From a bacterium (GTDB lineage: Bacteria; Krumholzibacteriota; Krumholzibacteriia; LZORAL124-64-63), in contig JAGRNP010000007.1 of the NCBI GenBank assembly GCA_020440705.1, positions 1-63,430 on the forward strand: 63,430 nt of DNA, in the 5' to 3' direction. Below the pieces are notes generated by a model. That model saw only the letters and a program-made list of their open reading frames with translations, was not told where the DNA came from and did not search any database. The position numbers and the translations under genes were made by a program. Every line of letters begins with the position of its first letter. Within the stretch, counting starts at the first letter, position 1. Shown here piece by piece: positions 10,245-19,214 of this stretch.

Positions 10245-12182
10245 ATGTCCGCGACCGCCCAGCAGAAACCCGCCAAAGGCCACCCGTCCGGCCTCTTCTC
10301 GCTCTTCTTCTCGGAAATGTGGGAGCGTCTCGGCTTCTACCTGATGCTCGGCATCCTGCTGCTCTACACCATCGACACCGAGCGCGGGGGCCTGGGTTTC
10401 ACCAACGCCGCGGCGGCCGAGATCTACGGCACCTACATGGCCTTCGTGTACTTCACGCCCTTCATCGGCGGCATGATCGCCGACCGCCTGCTCGGCTACC
10501 GGCGCAGCGTGCTGATCGGGGGCCTGCTGCTGGCGGCGGGGTACTTCAGCCTGGGCATCCGCTCCATGCCCACGTTCTACGGCGGCCTGGTGCTGCTCTG
10601 CCTCGGCAACGGCTTCTTCAAGCCGAACATCTCGGCCATGGTGGGCAACCTCTACGCCGCCGACGACCCGCGGCGGGACGCGGGCTTCAACATCTTCTAC
10701 ATGGGCATCAACATCGGCGCCACCATCAGCGCCCTGCTCTCGGCGCCCCTGCGCAACCTGTGGTCGTTCAACATGGCCTTCAGCGCCGCGGGCGTGGGCA
10801 TGCTCATCGGCGTCGCGGTGATCCTCTTCAACTGGAAGCAGCTGGCCGACGCCGACCGCCAGCCCGAGGTCAAGCCGGGCGACTTCGGCCTCAAGCAGGT
10901 CTTCCTGATCATCCTGGCCCCGGCGGTGACCTTCGGCGTGATCGGCTACTTCGTGGGCGGGAAGCTGCCGTTCATCATGGACACCATCGGCCCGATCACC
11001 TTCGGCTTCCTGGTGGGCATGCTGCCGGTGGCGGGCTACTTCGCCAACCTGGTCATGAAGGCCGGGCCCGACGAGAAGCCCGGCCTCGCCGCGCTGATTC
11101 CCGTCTACGTGGCGGGCGGCGCCTTCTTCATGGTGCTGCACCTCTCGGGCGGCCTGATCACCATCTTCGCCGAGCACAACACCGACCGCCGCGCCGAGTG
11201 GGTGCCCCAGGCCACCGAGTTCTACGCCCAGAAGGCCATGCCGTCCTACTTCGGCAACGCCGGGCCCGACCTGCCGCGGCCCGACGAACGCACCCTCTAC
11301 ATCGTGCCCGACCGCACCGAGGCCATGTTCGGGGCGCGCATCCTGAGCGCGTCGGCGGTGGCGGAGATCCGCGCCGACGCCGCCTCGGGCGTGGCCGTGG
11401 TCGAGGCCGGGGCCGCCGATTTCGACGGCACCTTCGCCTGCCGGGTCTTCCCCGACGCGAACGTGGCGCTCTCCACCTCGAAGGACGCCCACGGGGTCGA
11501 GACGACGAGCGTGAAGATCGAGCCGGAGCAAACCGACGCCCTGGGCGAGGTGGCCCTCGTGCGGCAGGTCGACGGCCGCACCGTGCCGGTCATCATGGTC
11601 GGCCAGGGAACCTTCGATGCGGTCTACCGCGACGCGGCCGGGGCCGCGCGCCTGGCGCCGGGCAGCTACGTGCGCCTGCTCAACGCCGAGCTGCTCACCG
11701 GCTTCCTCAACCCCTTCTTCGTGGTCGTCTGCACGCCCATCGTGGTGTGGTTCTTCGCCTGGCGCGTGAAGCTGGGCAAGGCCGTCACCACGGCCCGCAA
11801 GATCTTCCTCGGCATGGTCATCACGACGGTGGCGGTGCTGGTCATGGCCCTCGGGGCCAAGGTGGGCCAGGACGGGGCCGTCAAGACCTCGATGATGTGG
11901 CTGGCGGGCTACTACCTGGTGATCACCTTCGGCGAGCTGTGCCTGTCGCCCATGGGCCTGTCCCTGGTGACCAAGCTGGCGCCGAAGCGCCTGGTCGGCC
12001 TGATGATGGGCGGCTGGTTCCTCAGCACGGCCGTGGGCAACAAGCTGTCCGGCTTCATCAGCGGCCTCGAGCCCGGCACCACCATGTTCGTGGTGCTGGC
12101 CGGGGCGATCCTGCTGGTGGCCGGCTTCATCTTCGTCATGCTGCCGCGCCTGGATGCGGCGATCAAGAAGTACGGGGCCTGA
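10245..12182 (+). CDS. POT/PTR2 family proton-dependent oligopeptide transporter
   Basis: A 645-residue inner-membrane transporter that imports di-/tripeptides with protons. The family signature ExxER is present in FSEMWERLGFY near residue 27, with FYMGINIGATI further on. It is longer than typical bacterial POTs (about 460-500 residues) because of a soluble insert of about 165 residues between hydrophobic segments (around residues 315-480), rich in beta-type sequence. Start ATG at 10245 has GGAGG six bases upstream; an earlier GTG frame lacks a signal. A GC hairpin with TTT follows the stop. Confidence 0.9.
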   Translation: MSATAQQKPAKGHPSGLFSLFFSEMWERLGFYLMLGILLLYTIDTERGGLGFTNAAAAEIYGTYMAFVYFTPFIGGMIADRLLGYRRSVLIGGLLLAAGYFSLGIRSMPTFYGGLVLLCLGNGFFKPNISAMVGNLYAADDPRRDAGFNIFYMGINIGATISALLSAPLRNLWSFNMAFSAAGVGMLIGVAVILFNWKQLADADRQPEVKPGDFGLKQVFLIILAPAVTFGVIGYFVGGKLPFIMDTIGPITFGFLVGMLPVAGYFANLVMKAGPDEKPGLAALIPVYVAGGAFFMVLHLSGGLITIFAEHNTDRRAEWVPQATEFYAQKAMPSYFGNAGPDLPRPDERTLYIVPDRTEAMFGARILSASAVAEIRADAASGVAVVEAGAADFDGTFACRVFPDANVALSTSKDAHGVETTSVKIEPEQTDALGEVALVRQVDGRTVPVIMVGQGTFDAVYRDAAGAARLAPGSYVRLLNAELLTGFLNPFFVVVCTPIVVWFFAWRVKLGKAVTTARKIFLGMVITTVAVLVMALGAKVGQDGAVKTSMMWLAGYYLVITFGELCLSPMGLSLVTKLAPKRLVGLMMGGWFLSTAVGNKLSGFISGLEPGTTMFVVLAGAILLVAGFIFVMLPRLDAAIKKYGA

Positions 12183-12205
12183 CCCCGCGAGCAGAAGACG
12201 ACAAC

Positions 12206-12230
12206 GGCCCCCGCCGCGGCGCGGGCCTTT
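12206..12230 (+). terminator. Intrinsic terminator after the POT transporter gene
   Basis: GGCCCCCGC/GCGCGGGCC stem (one mismatch), CGCG loop, followed by TTT. It lies 24 bases after the transporter stop and just before the next gene's start, so downstream expression may be partial. Confidence 0.55.
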
Positions 12231-12248
12231 CCCCCAGGGGTGGATAAA

Positions 12249-13106
12249 GTGAAACGACTCTTCCTGGTCTGGACCGTGGCCTTCGTCGCCACGGTGGCCT
12301 TCCTGGTGTGGCAGAAGATCTCGGGCCCCACCTATCCGGTGCGGTTCGACACGGAGATCGCCGGCGTGCCGCTCAAGGGCGAGCTGCTGCGCACCCACAG
12401 CATCACGGGTGACATGCCGGTGACGGTCGCCATGCCGGATTCGACGGTGGCGGGCACCGTGGTCTGGCGGCGCTATCCCACCGGCGACGACTGGACCCGC
12501 ACCCCCATGAGCTGGGCCGACGGCCAGCTCCGGGCCCTGCTGCCGAAGCAGGGCATGGCCGGCAAGCTCGAGTACGACGTGCAGTTCGAGAAGGACGGCC
12601 AGAAGGTCGTCATCCCGCCGGGCGAGGCGGCCGTCGCGCGCTACAAGGGCGACGTGCCGAATCTCGTGCTCGTCTTCCACGTGAGCTTCATGATCCTGGG
12701 CATGCTGTTCTCGACGGGCTGTGGCCTGGACGCCCTGTTCGGCGGCAGCAGCGGCCTGAAGCCGCTCTCCCGCATCACGTTCTTCTGCCTCTTCGTGGGC
12801 GGGCTCGTGCTGGGACCGCTCGTGCAGAAGTACGCCTTCGACGCCTACTGGACGGGCTGGCCCTTCGGTTCGGACTGGACCGACAACAAGCTCGCCGTCG
12901 GGGCCCTGGTGTGGCTGGCGGCCGTGTGGTTCACGCGCCGGGCGGCGCCGGGCCGGCCGGCCGGCAAATGGGTGTGCGTCGTGGCCATGCTGACGATCTT
13001 CGTGATCTACGGCATCCCGCACAGCATCCACGGCTCGACCCTCGACTACGAGACGGGCGAGCACATCCAGACCATGATGATCGAGTTCGTGCGCTTCCTC
13101 GCCTAG
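12249..13106 (+). CDS. Hypothetical membrane protein
   Basis: A 285-residue protein I do not recognise. It has an N-terminal membrane helix (residues 3-20), an extracytoplasmic beta-rich region (20-130) and four further hydrophobic segments (about 135-155, 170-190, 210-225, 230-250). GTG at 12249 is preferred over GTG at 12240 because AGGGG lies eight bases before it but abuts the earlier one. It directly follows the peptide transporter and might be cotranscribed by read-through. Function unknown. Confidence 0.65.
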   Translation: MKRLFLVWTVAFVATVAFLVWQKISGPTYPVRFDTEIAGVPLKGELLRTHSITGDMPVTVAMPDSTVAGTVVWRRYPTGDDWTRTPMSWADGQLRALLPKQGMAGKLEYDVQFEKDGQKVVIPPGEAAVARYKGDVPNLVLVFHVSFMILGMLFSTGCGLDALFGGSSGLKPLSRITFFCLFVGGLVLGPLVQKYAFDAYWTGWPFGSDWTDNKLAVGALVWLAAVWFTRRAAPGRPAGKWVCVVAMLTIFVIYGIPHSIHGSTLDYETGEHIQTMMIEFVRFLA

Positions 13107-13125
13107 CAGGAACCCGGGACCCACG

Positions 13126-13162
13126 GGCGGGGTTGGTCGGGCAACCGACCGACCCGTCCGCC
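13126..13162 (+). promoter_or_regulatory. Stable hairpin just upstream of the next gene's ribosome-binding site
   Basis: GGTTGGTCGG (13131-13140) and CCGACCGACC (13145-13154) pair around a GCAA tetraloop, extended by GGCGG/CCGCC. The base touches the GAGGAG of the next gene. It has no U-tract, so it could be a weak terminator or a translational element. Confidence 0.4.
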
Positions 13163-13173
13163 GAGGAGCCGCC

Positions 13174-13725
13174 ATGACCGTCGCCGCCCGCCGCCTCCGC
13201 GCCCTCGCGTTCGCCCTGCTGGCGTCCGCCCTGCTCGGCGGCGCCGTCCCCGCGCCGGCCCAGGAGGACGCCCCCCAGAGCGGGGGCTTCGACCCCGCCG
13301 ACCTGCTTGAGCGGCTGGGCGATGCCGCCCGTCGCAACGACCACGTCGCCTACCTCGCGTGCCTGGCCGACACCTTCGACTACGTGCCCCTGCCCACCGA
13401 CGTGATCAACAACCCGGACCTCGTCTGGGACGGGTGGGACCAGGTCCGCGAGCGCACCTACGTGCGCCGGGCGGCCGAGCGTGGACGGCTGGCCTTCCCG
13501 CGGGTGATCGAGGTGAACAGCCGCACCGCCCGGGGCCGCGACGATGCCGAGTGGGACGTGACCTACGAGCTGGCGGGGAAGTTCCGGGCCCGGGCGGTGC
13601 TGACCATGGTGCGCAGCGGCGTGCGGTGGTACCTGCGGGGCTGGGAGGACATCGACCAGGTCTTCGACGCCGACGGCGAGGCGTGGCGGGGCAGCGCGGA
13701 GCAGCGCGCCCTCGTGATGCGCTGA
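13174..13725 (+). CDS. Secreted hypothetical protein, possibly NTF2/SnoaL-like
   Basis: A 183-residue protein with a signal peptide ending near APAQ (residue 30). The mature part alternates an N-terminal helix (DLLERLGDAARRNDHVAYLACL) with later beta strands ending in VRWYLRGWEDIDQVFD, a layout like NTF2/SnoaL-fold proteins, but I cannot assign a family with certainty. ATG with GAGGAG upstream. No cofactor motif seen. Confidence 0.6.
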   Translation: MTVAARRLRALAFALLASALLGGAVPAPAQEDAPQSGGFDPADLLERLGDAARRNDHVAYLACLADTFDYVPLPTDVINNPDLVWDGWDQVRERTYVRRAAERGRLAFPRVIEVNSRTARGRDDAEWDVTYELAGKFRARAVLTMVRSGVRWYLRGWEDIDQVFDADGEAWRGSAEQRALVMR

Positions 13726-13768
13726 TCCGGGGCGCACCGGGTACCGGAACGAGTTCTTCGACAGCCGG

Positions 13769-15673
13769 CTAGAAGCCCACCGGACGCCCGGCGTTCCGTT
13801 CCTCCAGCCACGCCTGCAGGGGCGCGAAGTACTCGAGCATCGCGTCCGCCGACAACCCCTCGCCCGTGGCCTCCCGCATGACCCGCGACCAGTCCCGCGT
13901 GGCCCCGAGCCGCAGGATCGACTCCAGGTACAGCCCCACCGCCCGGTTGCCGTAGTAGTCGGCGGCGTGCACGTCGGCCTGCAGGATCTCGCGGCAGATG
14001 TACCGGTGCAGCTGGTGCAGGATGACCGTGCTCAGGGCGTAGTCGTAGTACTGGGCCGGATCGTCGATGACGTGGGTCTTCGTGGCGGGATCGCAGTGCT
14101 CCTCGCCGCGGGGCTCGGGCGGCGCGATGCCCTGGTGGCGGGCGGCCAGCTCCCACCAGCGCGTGTTGTAGAGGTGCCGCGGCAGGTCCTCCTCGTACAG
14201 GTCGTGCTCCCAGTGGGTCATGGTGCCGCAGGCGAAGGGCAGGAAGACCACCCCGCCGGTGAGCGCCTGCTCGAGCAGCCAGGCGATCTCGTCGGGTGTG
14301 TCTCCCGACGACCCGCCGGACGTTCCGCCGGACGTCCCGCCGGCCGCGACGAGGTCGAGCCGCGCCAGGTACGGCCGCTGGCTCGCCGCCAGCTCGATCA
14401 GCGAGCCGACCCCTTCGTGGAAGGCCCGGTTCGCGCCGCGGCGCAGCACCATGGGCACCTCGGGGCGGGCGTAGCTCAGGTAGTAGTAGACGTGGCCCAG
14501 CTCGTGGTGGGTCGTCTGGAACCACTCGAAGCCCGGCTCGATGCTCATCAGGGCGCGCACGTCCCGGTCGAGGTCGATGTGCCAGGCCGAGGCGTGGGTG
14601 TTCTTGCGCCGGGTCGCGTTGGCGGGCAGGGCGTAGAGGTCGCTGCGGGCCCAGAAGTTGGCGGGCAGGGGCTCGAAGCCCAGGGACAGGTAGAAGCGCT
14701 CGGCCTGTTCGACCAGCCACTGCGGTTCGGCGTCCCGCAGCAGGTCGCCCGTGTCGGCCGCGGGCACGAGCCCCGGCCAGCTCTGGCCCCAGCGGTTGCC
14801 CAGCCAGTGGGCGGGGATCAGGTCGGGCACCGGCTCGCCGTAGCGGGCGGCGAGCTCGTGGCGCACCCAGCAATGGAGCTGCTCGTAGAGGGGGCGCAGC
14901 GCCGCCAGGATCTCGTCCATCAGGGCCATCATCTCGGCGCTGGTCAGGCCGTAGTCGGCCACCTCGAGGCCGAAGAACGAGCTGAAGCCCATCTCGCGCG
15001 CGTTGGCGTTGCGCAGGCCCTGCAGTTTCTCGACCCCGTCCTTCAGCTTCGGCCCGACCGTCTTGCTGCAGTCCCAGGCGGCGCGGCGCAGGGCCGGGTC
15101 GCGGCTGTCGCGCAGGATGGCGTCGATCTCGTTGGGGGTCACGGGACGCGGGTCGGCGCCCGGTGCGCGCAGCACGTAGCGGAAGGCGTAGAGCGAATCG
15201 GTGAGCACGGCCTCGGTGGCGAGCATCTCCGCCACGCGGGCCGGCGCCGTGGCGGGCGCGTGGGCGGCCAGTTGCCAGGCCACCTCGATCTGGCGCTCCT
15301 GCAGCTCGGTCAGGCCGGGCAGGTCGCGGAAGAGGCGCAGCCGCTCGATGACGGCGCGGCTGCCGGTGAAGTCGGCGAGGGCGCGGTCGGCCTCGATGCG
15401 GGCCGCGGTGTGGGCGGCGGTGATGTCGGCGCCGGCGTTGAACTTGGCCCCTTCGGCGCGGGTCCAGGCGGCCTGGTAGGCCTCGTTGTAGGCGTCGAGG
15501 AAGGTCTGGGCCTCTTCGGGGCTGCCCGGCCGCACGGGGTCGGGCCGTTCGCCGCGCGCGGGGGCGGCGTCGGGCGCCGGCACCTCGTTGGGATCGTAGG
15601 TGAGCAGGAAGATGGTCACGAGGCCGGCGGCCAGGAGGGTCATGCCGATGCCGGCGACGGTGCGGGTCTGCAT
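13769..15673 (-). CDS. M2 family zinc metallopeptidase (angiotensin-converting-enzyme-like)
   Basis: A 634-residue peptidyl-dipeptidase-type enzyme anchored by an N-terminal hydrophobic segment (MQTRTVAGIGMTLLAAG). The zinc site is H390-E-L-G-H394 and the third ligand is Glu420 in AFHEGVGS; that is two residues further from the HExxH than in mammalian ACE. A low-complexity GGTSGGTSGGSSGD run follows around residue 450, encoded by a short tandem DNA repeat near 14305-14345. I chose ATG at 15673, which has GGAG nine bases upstream, over ATG at 15751. It is separated from the electron-transfer operon by a strong terminator. Confidence 0.85.
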   Translation of the reverse strand: MQTRTVAGIGMTLLAAGLVTIFLLTYDPNEVPAPDAAPARGERPDPVRPGSPEEAQTFLDAYNEAYQAAWTRAEGAKFNAGADITAAHTAARIEADRALADFTGSRAVIERLRLFRDLPGLTELQERQIEVAWQLAAHAPATAPARVAEMLATEAVLTDSLYAFRYVLRAPGADPRPVTPNEIDAILRDSRDPALRRAAWDCSKTVGPKLKDGVEKLQGLRNANAREMGFSSFFGLEVADYGLTSAEMMALMDEILAALRPLYEQLHCWVRHELAARYGEPVPDLIPAHWLGNRWGQSWPGLVPAADTGDLLRDAEPQWLVEQAERFYLSLGFEPLPANFWARSDLYALPANATRRKNTHASAWHIDLDRDVRALMSIEPGFEWFQTTHHELGHVYYYLSYARPEVPMVLRRGANRAFHEGVGSLIELAASQRPYLARLDLVAAGGTSGGTSGGSSGDTPDEIAWLLEQALTGGVVFLPFACGTMTHWEHDLYEEDLPRHLYNTRWWELAARHQGIAPPEPRGEEHCDPATKTHVIDDPAQYYDYALSTVILHQLHRYICREILQADVHAADYYGNRAVGLYLESILRLGATRDWSRVMREATGEGLSADAMLEYFAPLQAWLEERNAGRPVGF

Positions 15674-15753
15674 GGGGCGGCGCTCCGCGCTGGAGGGGAT
15701 GTTCCACGTCTCGTCCGGACTCTGCCACACGGGCCGCGGACTGGCCAGCAAAA

Positions 15754-15779
15754 GGGGGGAGGGCCGTGGCCCTCCCCCC
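15754..15779 (-). terminator. Intrinsic terminator of the electron-transfer operon
   Basis: A 12-bp GC stem (GGGGGGAGGGCC/GGCCCTCCCCCC) with a two-base loop, followed on the minus strand by TTTT. It lies about 20 bases beyond the rhodanese stop and separates that operon from the M2 peptidase gene. Confidence 0.8.
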
Positions 15780-15800
15780 GGTCGTGCGCCGCGCGGGCGG

Positions 15801-17657
15801 CTAGTTGGTCGGCGTCACCTCGAGCGGGAAGTCGGCCGCGGCGACCCACTTGTGCGACAGCAGGCTGTCGTAGAAGAGGTTGTTCGAGCCGAACTTCAGG
15901 CTGTAGGCGTCGTAGCCCAGCATGTTCAGGTAGGCCGTGACCTGGCTGCTGGTCTGGCTGGTCCAGCAGTACACCACGACCGGCATGTCGGTCGGGATGT
16001 AGGCCAGCATCTGGTCGACGCCCATGCTGGCGCCCGGTGTGAACTGGAAGGCGCCCGGGATGTGACCGGGGACGCCGGCCGAGCCGGTGCCCAGGTAGTC
16101 GGCCTCACCGAAGTAGTTGATGATGAAGTAGTTGTCCAGGTTGTCCATGATGTCGGTGTAGCTGACCGCCTTCAGGCCGCCCGCGACCATGGCCGCCACC
16201 CGGTTCTCCACGACGGTCGCGGCCGTCTCGCCGGCCAGCGTCGGGTAGGCGTGGACCGTCAGGTCGCCGTTGTTGTCGGTGGTCTCGGGGTTGGTCAGCG
16301 TGTTGCCGATGTTGCTGTCCCACGAACCCGACAGCGTCGAGTTCCAGGAGCACATGCCGAAGCCCAGGGTGTAGACATCGCCGTAGCCCATCATCTCCAG
16401 GGCGATCTTGGCATGGCCGGCGGTCTGGCCGCTGTAGCAGGCCACGACGATGGGCTTGTCGGTCGGGATCGAGGTGCCCATGTCGTCCAGGATCGTCGCG
16501 AGGCTCGAGTTGTAGGCGCCGGGGATGTGGCCGGCGTCGTAGCTGGCCGCGCTGCGGATGTCGATGACGGTGTAGTTCTCGAGGTTGTCGTTCAGGTTCA
16601 CGGCGCTGATGACGCCGGGACACTCGGTGCTGTTGACGTAGGCCGCGCCGGCCTCGGCCATGGTGCGGAAGGCCTCGGTGGGTTCGTAGCCGACGGTCAT
16701 GGCGTAGTCGGCGGAGCCGGTCCAGTTGTGCGAGAGCAGGCTGCTGTGGAAGAGGGCATTGGCGCCGTTCTTCAGGCTGAACGCGTTGTAGCCCAGCATG
16801 TTCAGGTAGGCCGCGATCTGGCTGCTGGTCTGGCTCGTCCAGCAGTACACCACGATGGGGGTGCCGTCGCTGGGCAGGTTCTTCAGCATCTGGTCCGCGG
16901 CCAGGCTGGAGCCCGGCGTGAACTGGTAGGCGCCGGGAATGTGGCCCGGCACGCCGGCGCTGCCGGTGCCCAGGTAGTCGGCCTCGCCGAAGTAGTTGAC
17001 GATGAAGTAGTTGTCGAGGTTGTCGCGGATGTCGGCGTAGCCGATGCCCTTGAAGCCGGCGGCCAGCATGGCGCGGGCGCGGGTCTCGACGATGGTGGCG
17101 GCGTCGCCGGTCAGCGTCGGGAAGGCGTGCTCGACCAGGTCGCCGTTGTTGTTGGTGGTCTCGGGGGTGGTCAGGGCGTCGCCGATGGCGTTGTCCCAGG
17201 AGGCCGACGTGGCCGGGCTCCACGAGGCCATGCCGAAGCCCAGCGTGTAGGTGTCGGTGTAGCCCATCATCTCCAGCGCGATCTTGGCGTGCCCGGCGCT
17301 CTGGCCGCTGTAGCAGGCCACGACCAGGGGCTTGTCCGTGGGGATCGTCGTGCCGACGTCGTCGAGGATCGTCGCCAGGCTCGAGTTGTAGGCGCCCGGG
17401 ATGTGGCCGGCGAGGTACGCCGACGAGGCCCGGATGTCGATGACGGTGTAGTTGTCCAGGTTGTCGCGCAGGGACGTCGCCGAGATGACGCCCGGGCAGT
17501 CGGAGCTGTTCACGTAGGCGGCGCCCGCCGCGGCCATGGTCTCGAAGGCCGTCGCCTCTTCGCGCGGCGGGGTGATGGGATCGTCGCTGGAAGAGCAGCC
17601 GACGAGGGCCGTCAGGGCGATGATCACGAGCATGAGCCAGGTCCAGCGTTTCAGCAT
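15801..17657 (-). CDS. Lipoprotein with four rhodanese domains (internal tandem duplication)
   Basis: A 618-residue lipoprotein (lipobox LTALVGC near residue 21). Four rhodanese-like domains occur as two near-identical halves of about 300 residues. In each half the first domain has the catalytic loop VVACYSGQ(S/T)AGHAK and the second VVYCWTSQTSSQ, so all four keep the catalytic cysteine. Rhodaneses move sulfane sulfur through a cysteine persulfide; some also handle selenium. It is last in the porin-cytochrome operon, suggesting a periplasmic or surface sulfur role coupled to that electron conduit. ATG at 17657 begins the lipoprotein signal. Confidence 0.85.
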   Translation of the reverse strand: MLKRWTWLMLVIIALTALVGCSSSDDPITPPREEATAFETMAAAGAAYVNSSDCPGVISATSLRDNLDNYTVIDIRASSAYLAGHIPGAYNSSLATILDDVGTTIPTDKPLVVACYSGQSAGHAKIALEMMGYTDTYTLGFGMASWSPATSASWDNAIGDALTTPETTNNNGDLVEHAFPTLTGDAATIVETRARAMLAAGFKGIGYADIRDNLDNYFIVNYFGEADYLGTGSAGVPGHIPGAYQFTPGSSLAADQMLKNLPSDGTPIVVYCWTSQTSSQIAAYLNMLGYNAFSLKNGANALFHSSLLSHNWTGSADYAMTVGYEPTEAFRTMAEAGAAYVNSTECPGVISAVNLNDNLENYTVIDIRSAASYDAGHIPGAYNSSLATILDDMGTSIPTDKPIVVACYSGQTAGHAKIALEMMGYGDVYTLGFGMCSWNSTLSGSWDSNIGNTLTNPETTDNNGDLTVHAYPTLAGETAATVVENRVAAMVAGGLKAVSYTDIMDNLDNYFIINYFGEADYLGTGSAGVPGHIPGAFQFTPGASMGVDQMLAYIPTDMPVVVYCWTSQTSSQVTAYLNMLGYDAYSLKFGSNNLFYDSLLSHKWVAAADFPLEVTPTN

Positions 17658-17768
17658 GGTATCTACTCTCCTGTTGCGGGCCTCGCGGCCCCGGGGTGGG
17701 GGGCGGCCGGGCTCGTCCGGCCACCCCATGTCGTCCCGGCCGGTGGCGCCCGGCCGGATCTCTTCGTG

Positions 17769-19214
17769 CTACTTCGCGGTCCGCGGCGGGATCACGATGC
17801 CGAGGTTGGCGTCGTGGTCCGGCAGCTGCGTCACGCCGTCGGGCAGGTACAGGTCGGACTCGCGCAGGTAGAAGCCCTGCGGCGAATCGGGAGTCTCGTG
17901 GCAGGCCGCCCCGCACGACGCGGCTCCCTCGGGGGTCCGGTCGGTGCGCCGCAGGATGTTGTGCGGCGAGGAGTACTGCCAGGTCGTGCGATCGAGATAA
18001 CCCGTCAGGTCGGTCAGCCCCCAGTCCGCGAAGGTGCCCGGGTCGACCGGCGTGTGGCGCACGACCACGTAGTCGTACTCGCTGCGGTGCTCGCTGGGAT
18101 TCCTGGCGATCTTGAACTGGATGACCGACGGCTCGATGTCGTACTTCTCGGTCGTCGCGGCCAGGTTGTGGCAGTTCGTGCAGTTCTTGTACGACTGGGA
18201 GTGGCACACCTGGCACTGCAGGTTGCGGCCCGAACCGGGGTCCACGTGCATGGCGTGGTACGAGATGGCCGTGAACGCCGCGGCGGACGTGTCGTGGCAG
18301 TTCTCGCAGCGCGGCATCGAGGCCACCTCGTAGCGGTGGTCGTAGTGGTCGCCGGTGTACTGGCCGTCACCGTGGATCTCGTCCTTGGTGTGGCAGAACT
18401 CGCACTTGTAGCCGCGGGTGCGGTGCACGTCGGGCTGGTTGCCCTCGAGCTCGCCCTTGTAGTCGGTGCCCACGCGGCTGCCGTGGCAGGCGGTGCACTG
18501 CTCGTTCATGTCGGGCGTGGCCCGGAAGCGGTGCGAGTAGTAGGAACCGATCTTGGGGAAGCCGCCGCCGACGCTGCTCGGCCGGCTGATGTGGCACTGG
18601 CCGCAGGTCGTGTGGCAGGTGGCGCACTTGCCTTCGAAACCCGCCTCGTAGCCCGAGCCCTCGAAGGTGCAGCGTCCCCGCGTCTCGACGGCCGCGATCT
18701 CGCCCCACAGGTTCGTGTGCAGGCTGTTGGCCGTGGCATTCACCTCGGACGCGTGGCAGCCCTGGCAGGCGGGGATCCCGCCCGCGGCGTCGAAGGCGCT
18801 GGGGTCGTGGATCATGCCCTCGTGGGCCTCGTCCTTGGTGTTGAACGTGTAGTCGGCGGCGCCGCCGTGGCAGGTCTGGCAGGACATCTGCCCGTGCACG
18901 GAGTTCAGGAACGCGTCGCCGTTGCTGCCGGTGATGATGACCTTTTCCCACGCTTCCAGCGCGGGCACTTCGCCGCCTCAGCCGTCCGACTTGTCGAAGA
19001 TCGAGAAGTTGGACCTGGTGAAGTCCGCTTTCGCCGTGTCGCTGAGCGCCAGCTGCAGCTCCTCCTGGCTGCTGTGGCAGCCGAGGCAGGTCTTGTCGGT
19101 CACCGGCAGTCCGTTGCCGGGTCCCTCGACCACGTTGGCGGTGTCGTTGTCGCAGCCGACCAGCGCCAGCAGCGCCAGGACGGCCAGGACCACGAACAGG
19201 CAGGCACGCTTCAT
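17769..19214 (-). CDS. Candidate selenoprotein: multiheme c-type cytochrome lipoprotein with in-frame TGA (Sec79)
   Basis: A lipoprotein signal (MKRACLFVVLAVLALLALVGC) and first heme site (CLGCH) are followed by an in-frame TGA at 18980-18978. The same frame then continues as GGEVPALEAWEKV with nine further CxxCH sites (CQTCH, CQGCH, CATCH, CGQCH, CTACH, CEFCH, CENCH, CQVCH, CTNCH) and one CxxxCH. Total 481 residues with Sec79 between hemes 1 and 2. A 7-bp stem with loop TGGAA lies 19 bases after the TGA. Without read-through, the lipoprotein would be a 78-residue one-heme stub and the rest would lack an export signal. Start ATG overlaps the TetR stop (ATGA). Likely the outward-facing cytochrome of the porin complex. 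Confidence 0.72.
18947..18980 (-). promoter_or_regulatory. Candidate SECIS element in the multiheme cytochrome gene
   Basis: On the minus strand: TGA, 19 bases, loop TGGAA (18958-18954) closed by CCCGCGC (18965-18959) and GCGTGGG (18953-18947), seven pairs with one G-U. Loop distance and the G in the first two loop bases satisfy the bacterial SECIS pattern. Confidence 0.65.

Noticed and set aside
9123-13337. 1400-codon minus-strand open frame
   Set aside because: It is a shadow of the response regulator, barrel, POT and following genes; its composition is not protein-like.
14296-14345. Short GC-rich tandem repeat, considered as a CRISPR or minisatellite
   Set aside because: Units of about ten bases inside a coding region that encode a Gly/Thr/Ser linker; no spacers.
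18978-18980. TGA reassigned to glycine or tryptophan genome-wide
   Set aside because: TGA ends many intact genes here, including overlapping stop-start junctions, so only local recoding (Sec) is reasonable.
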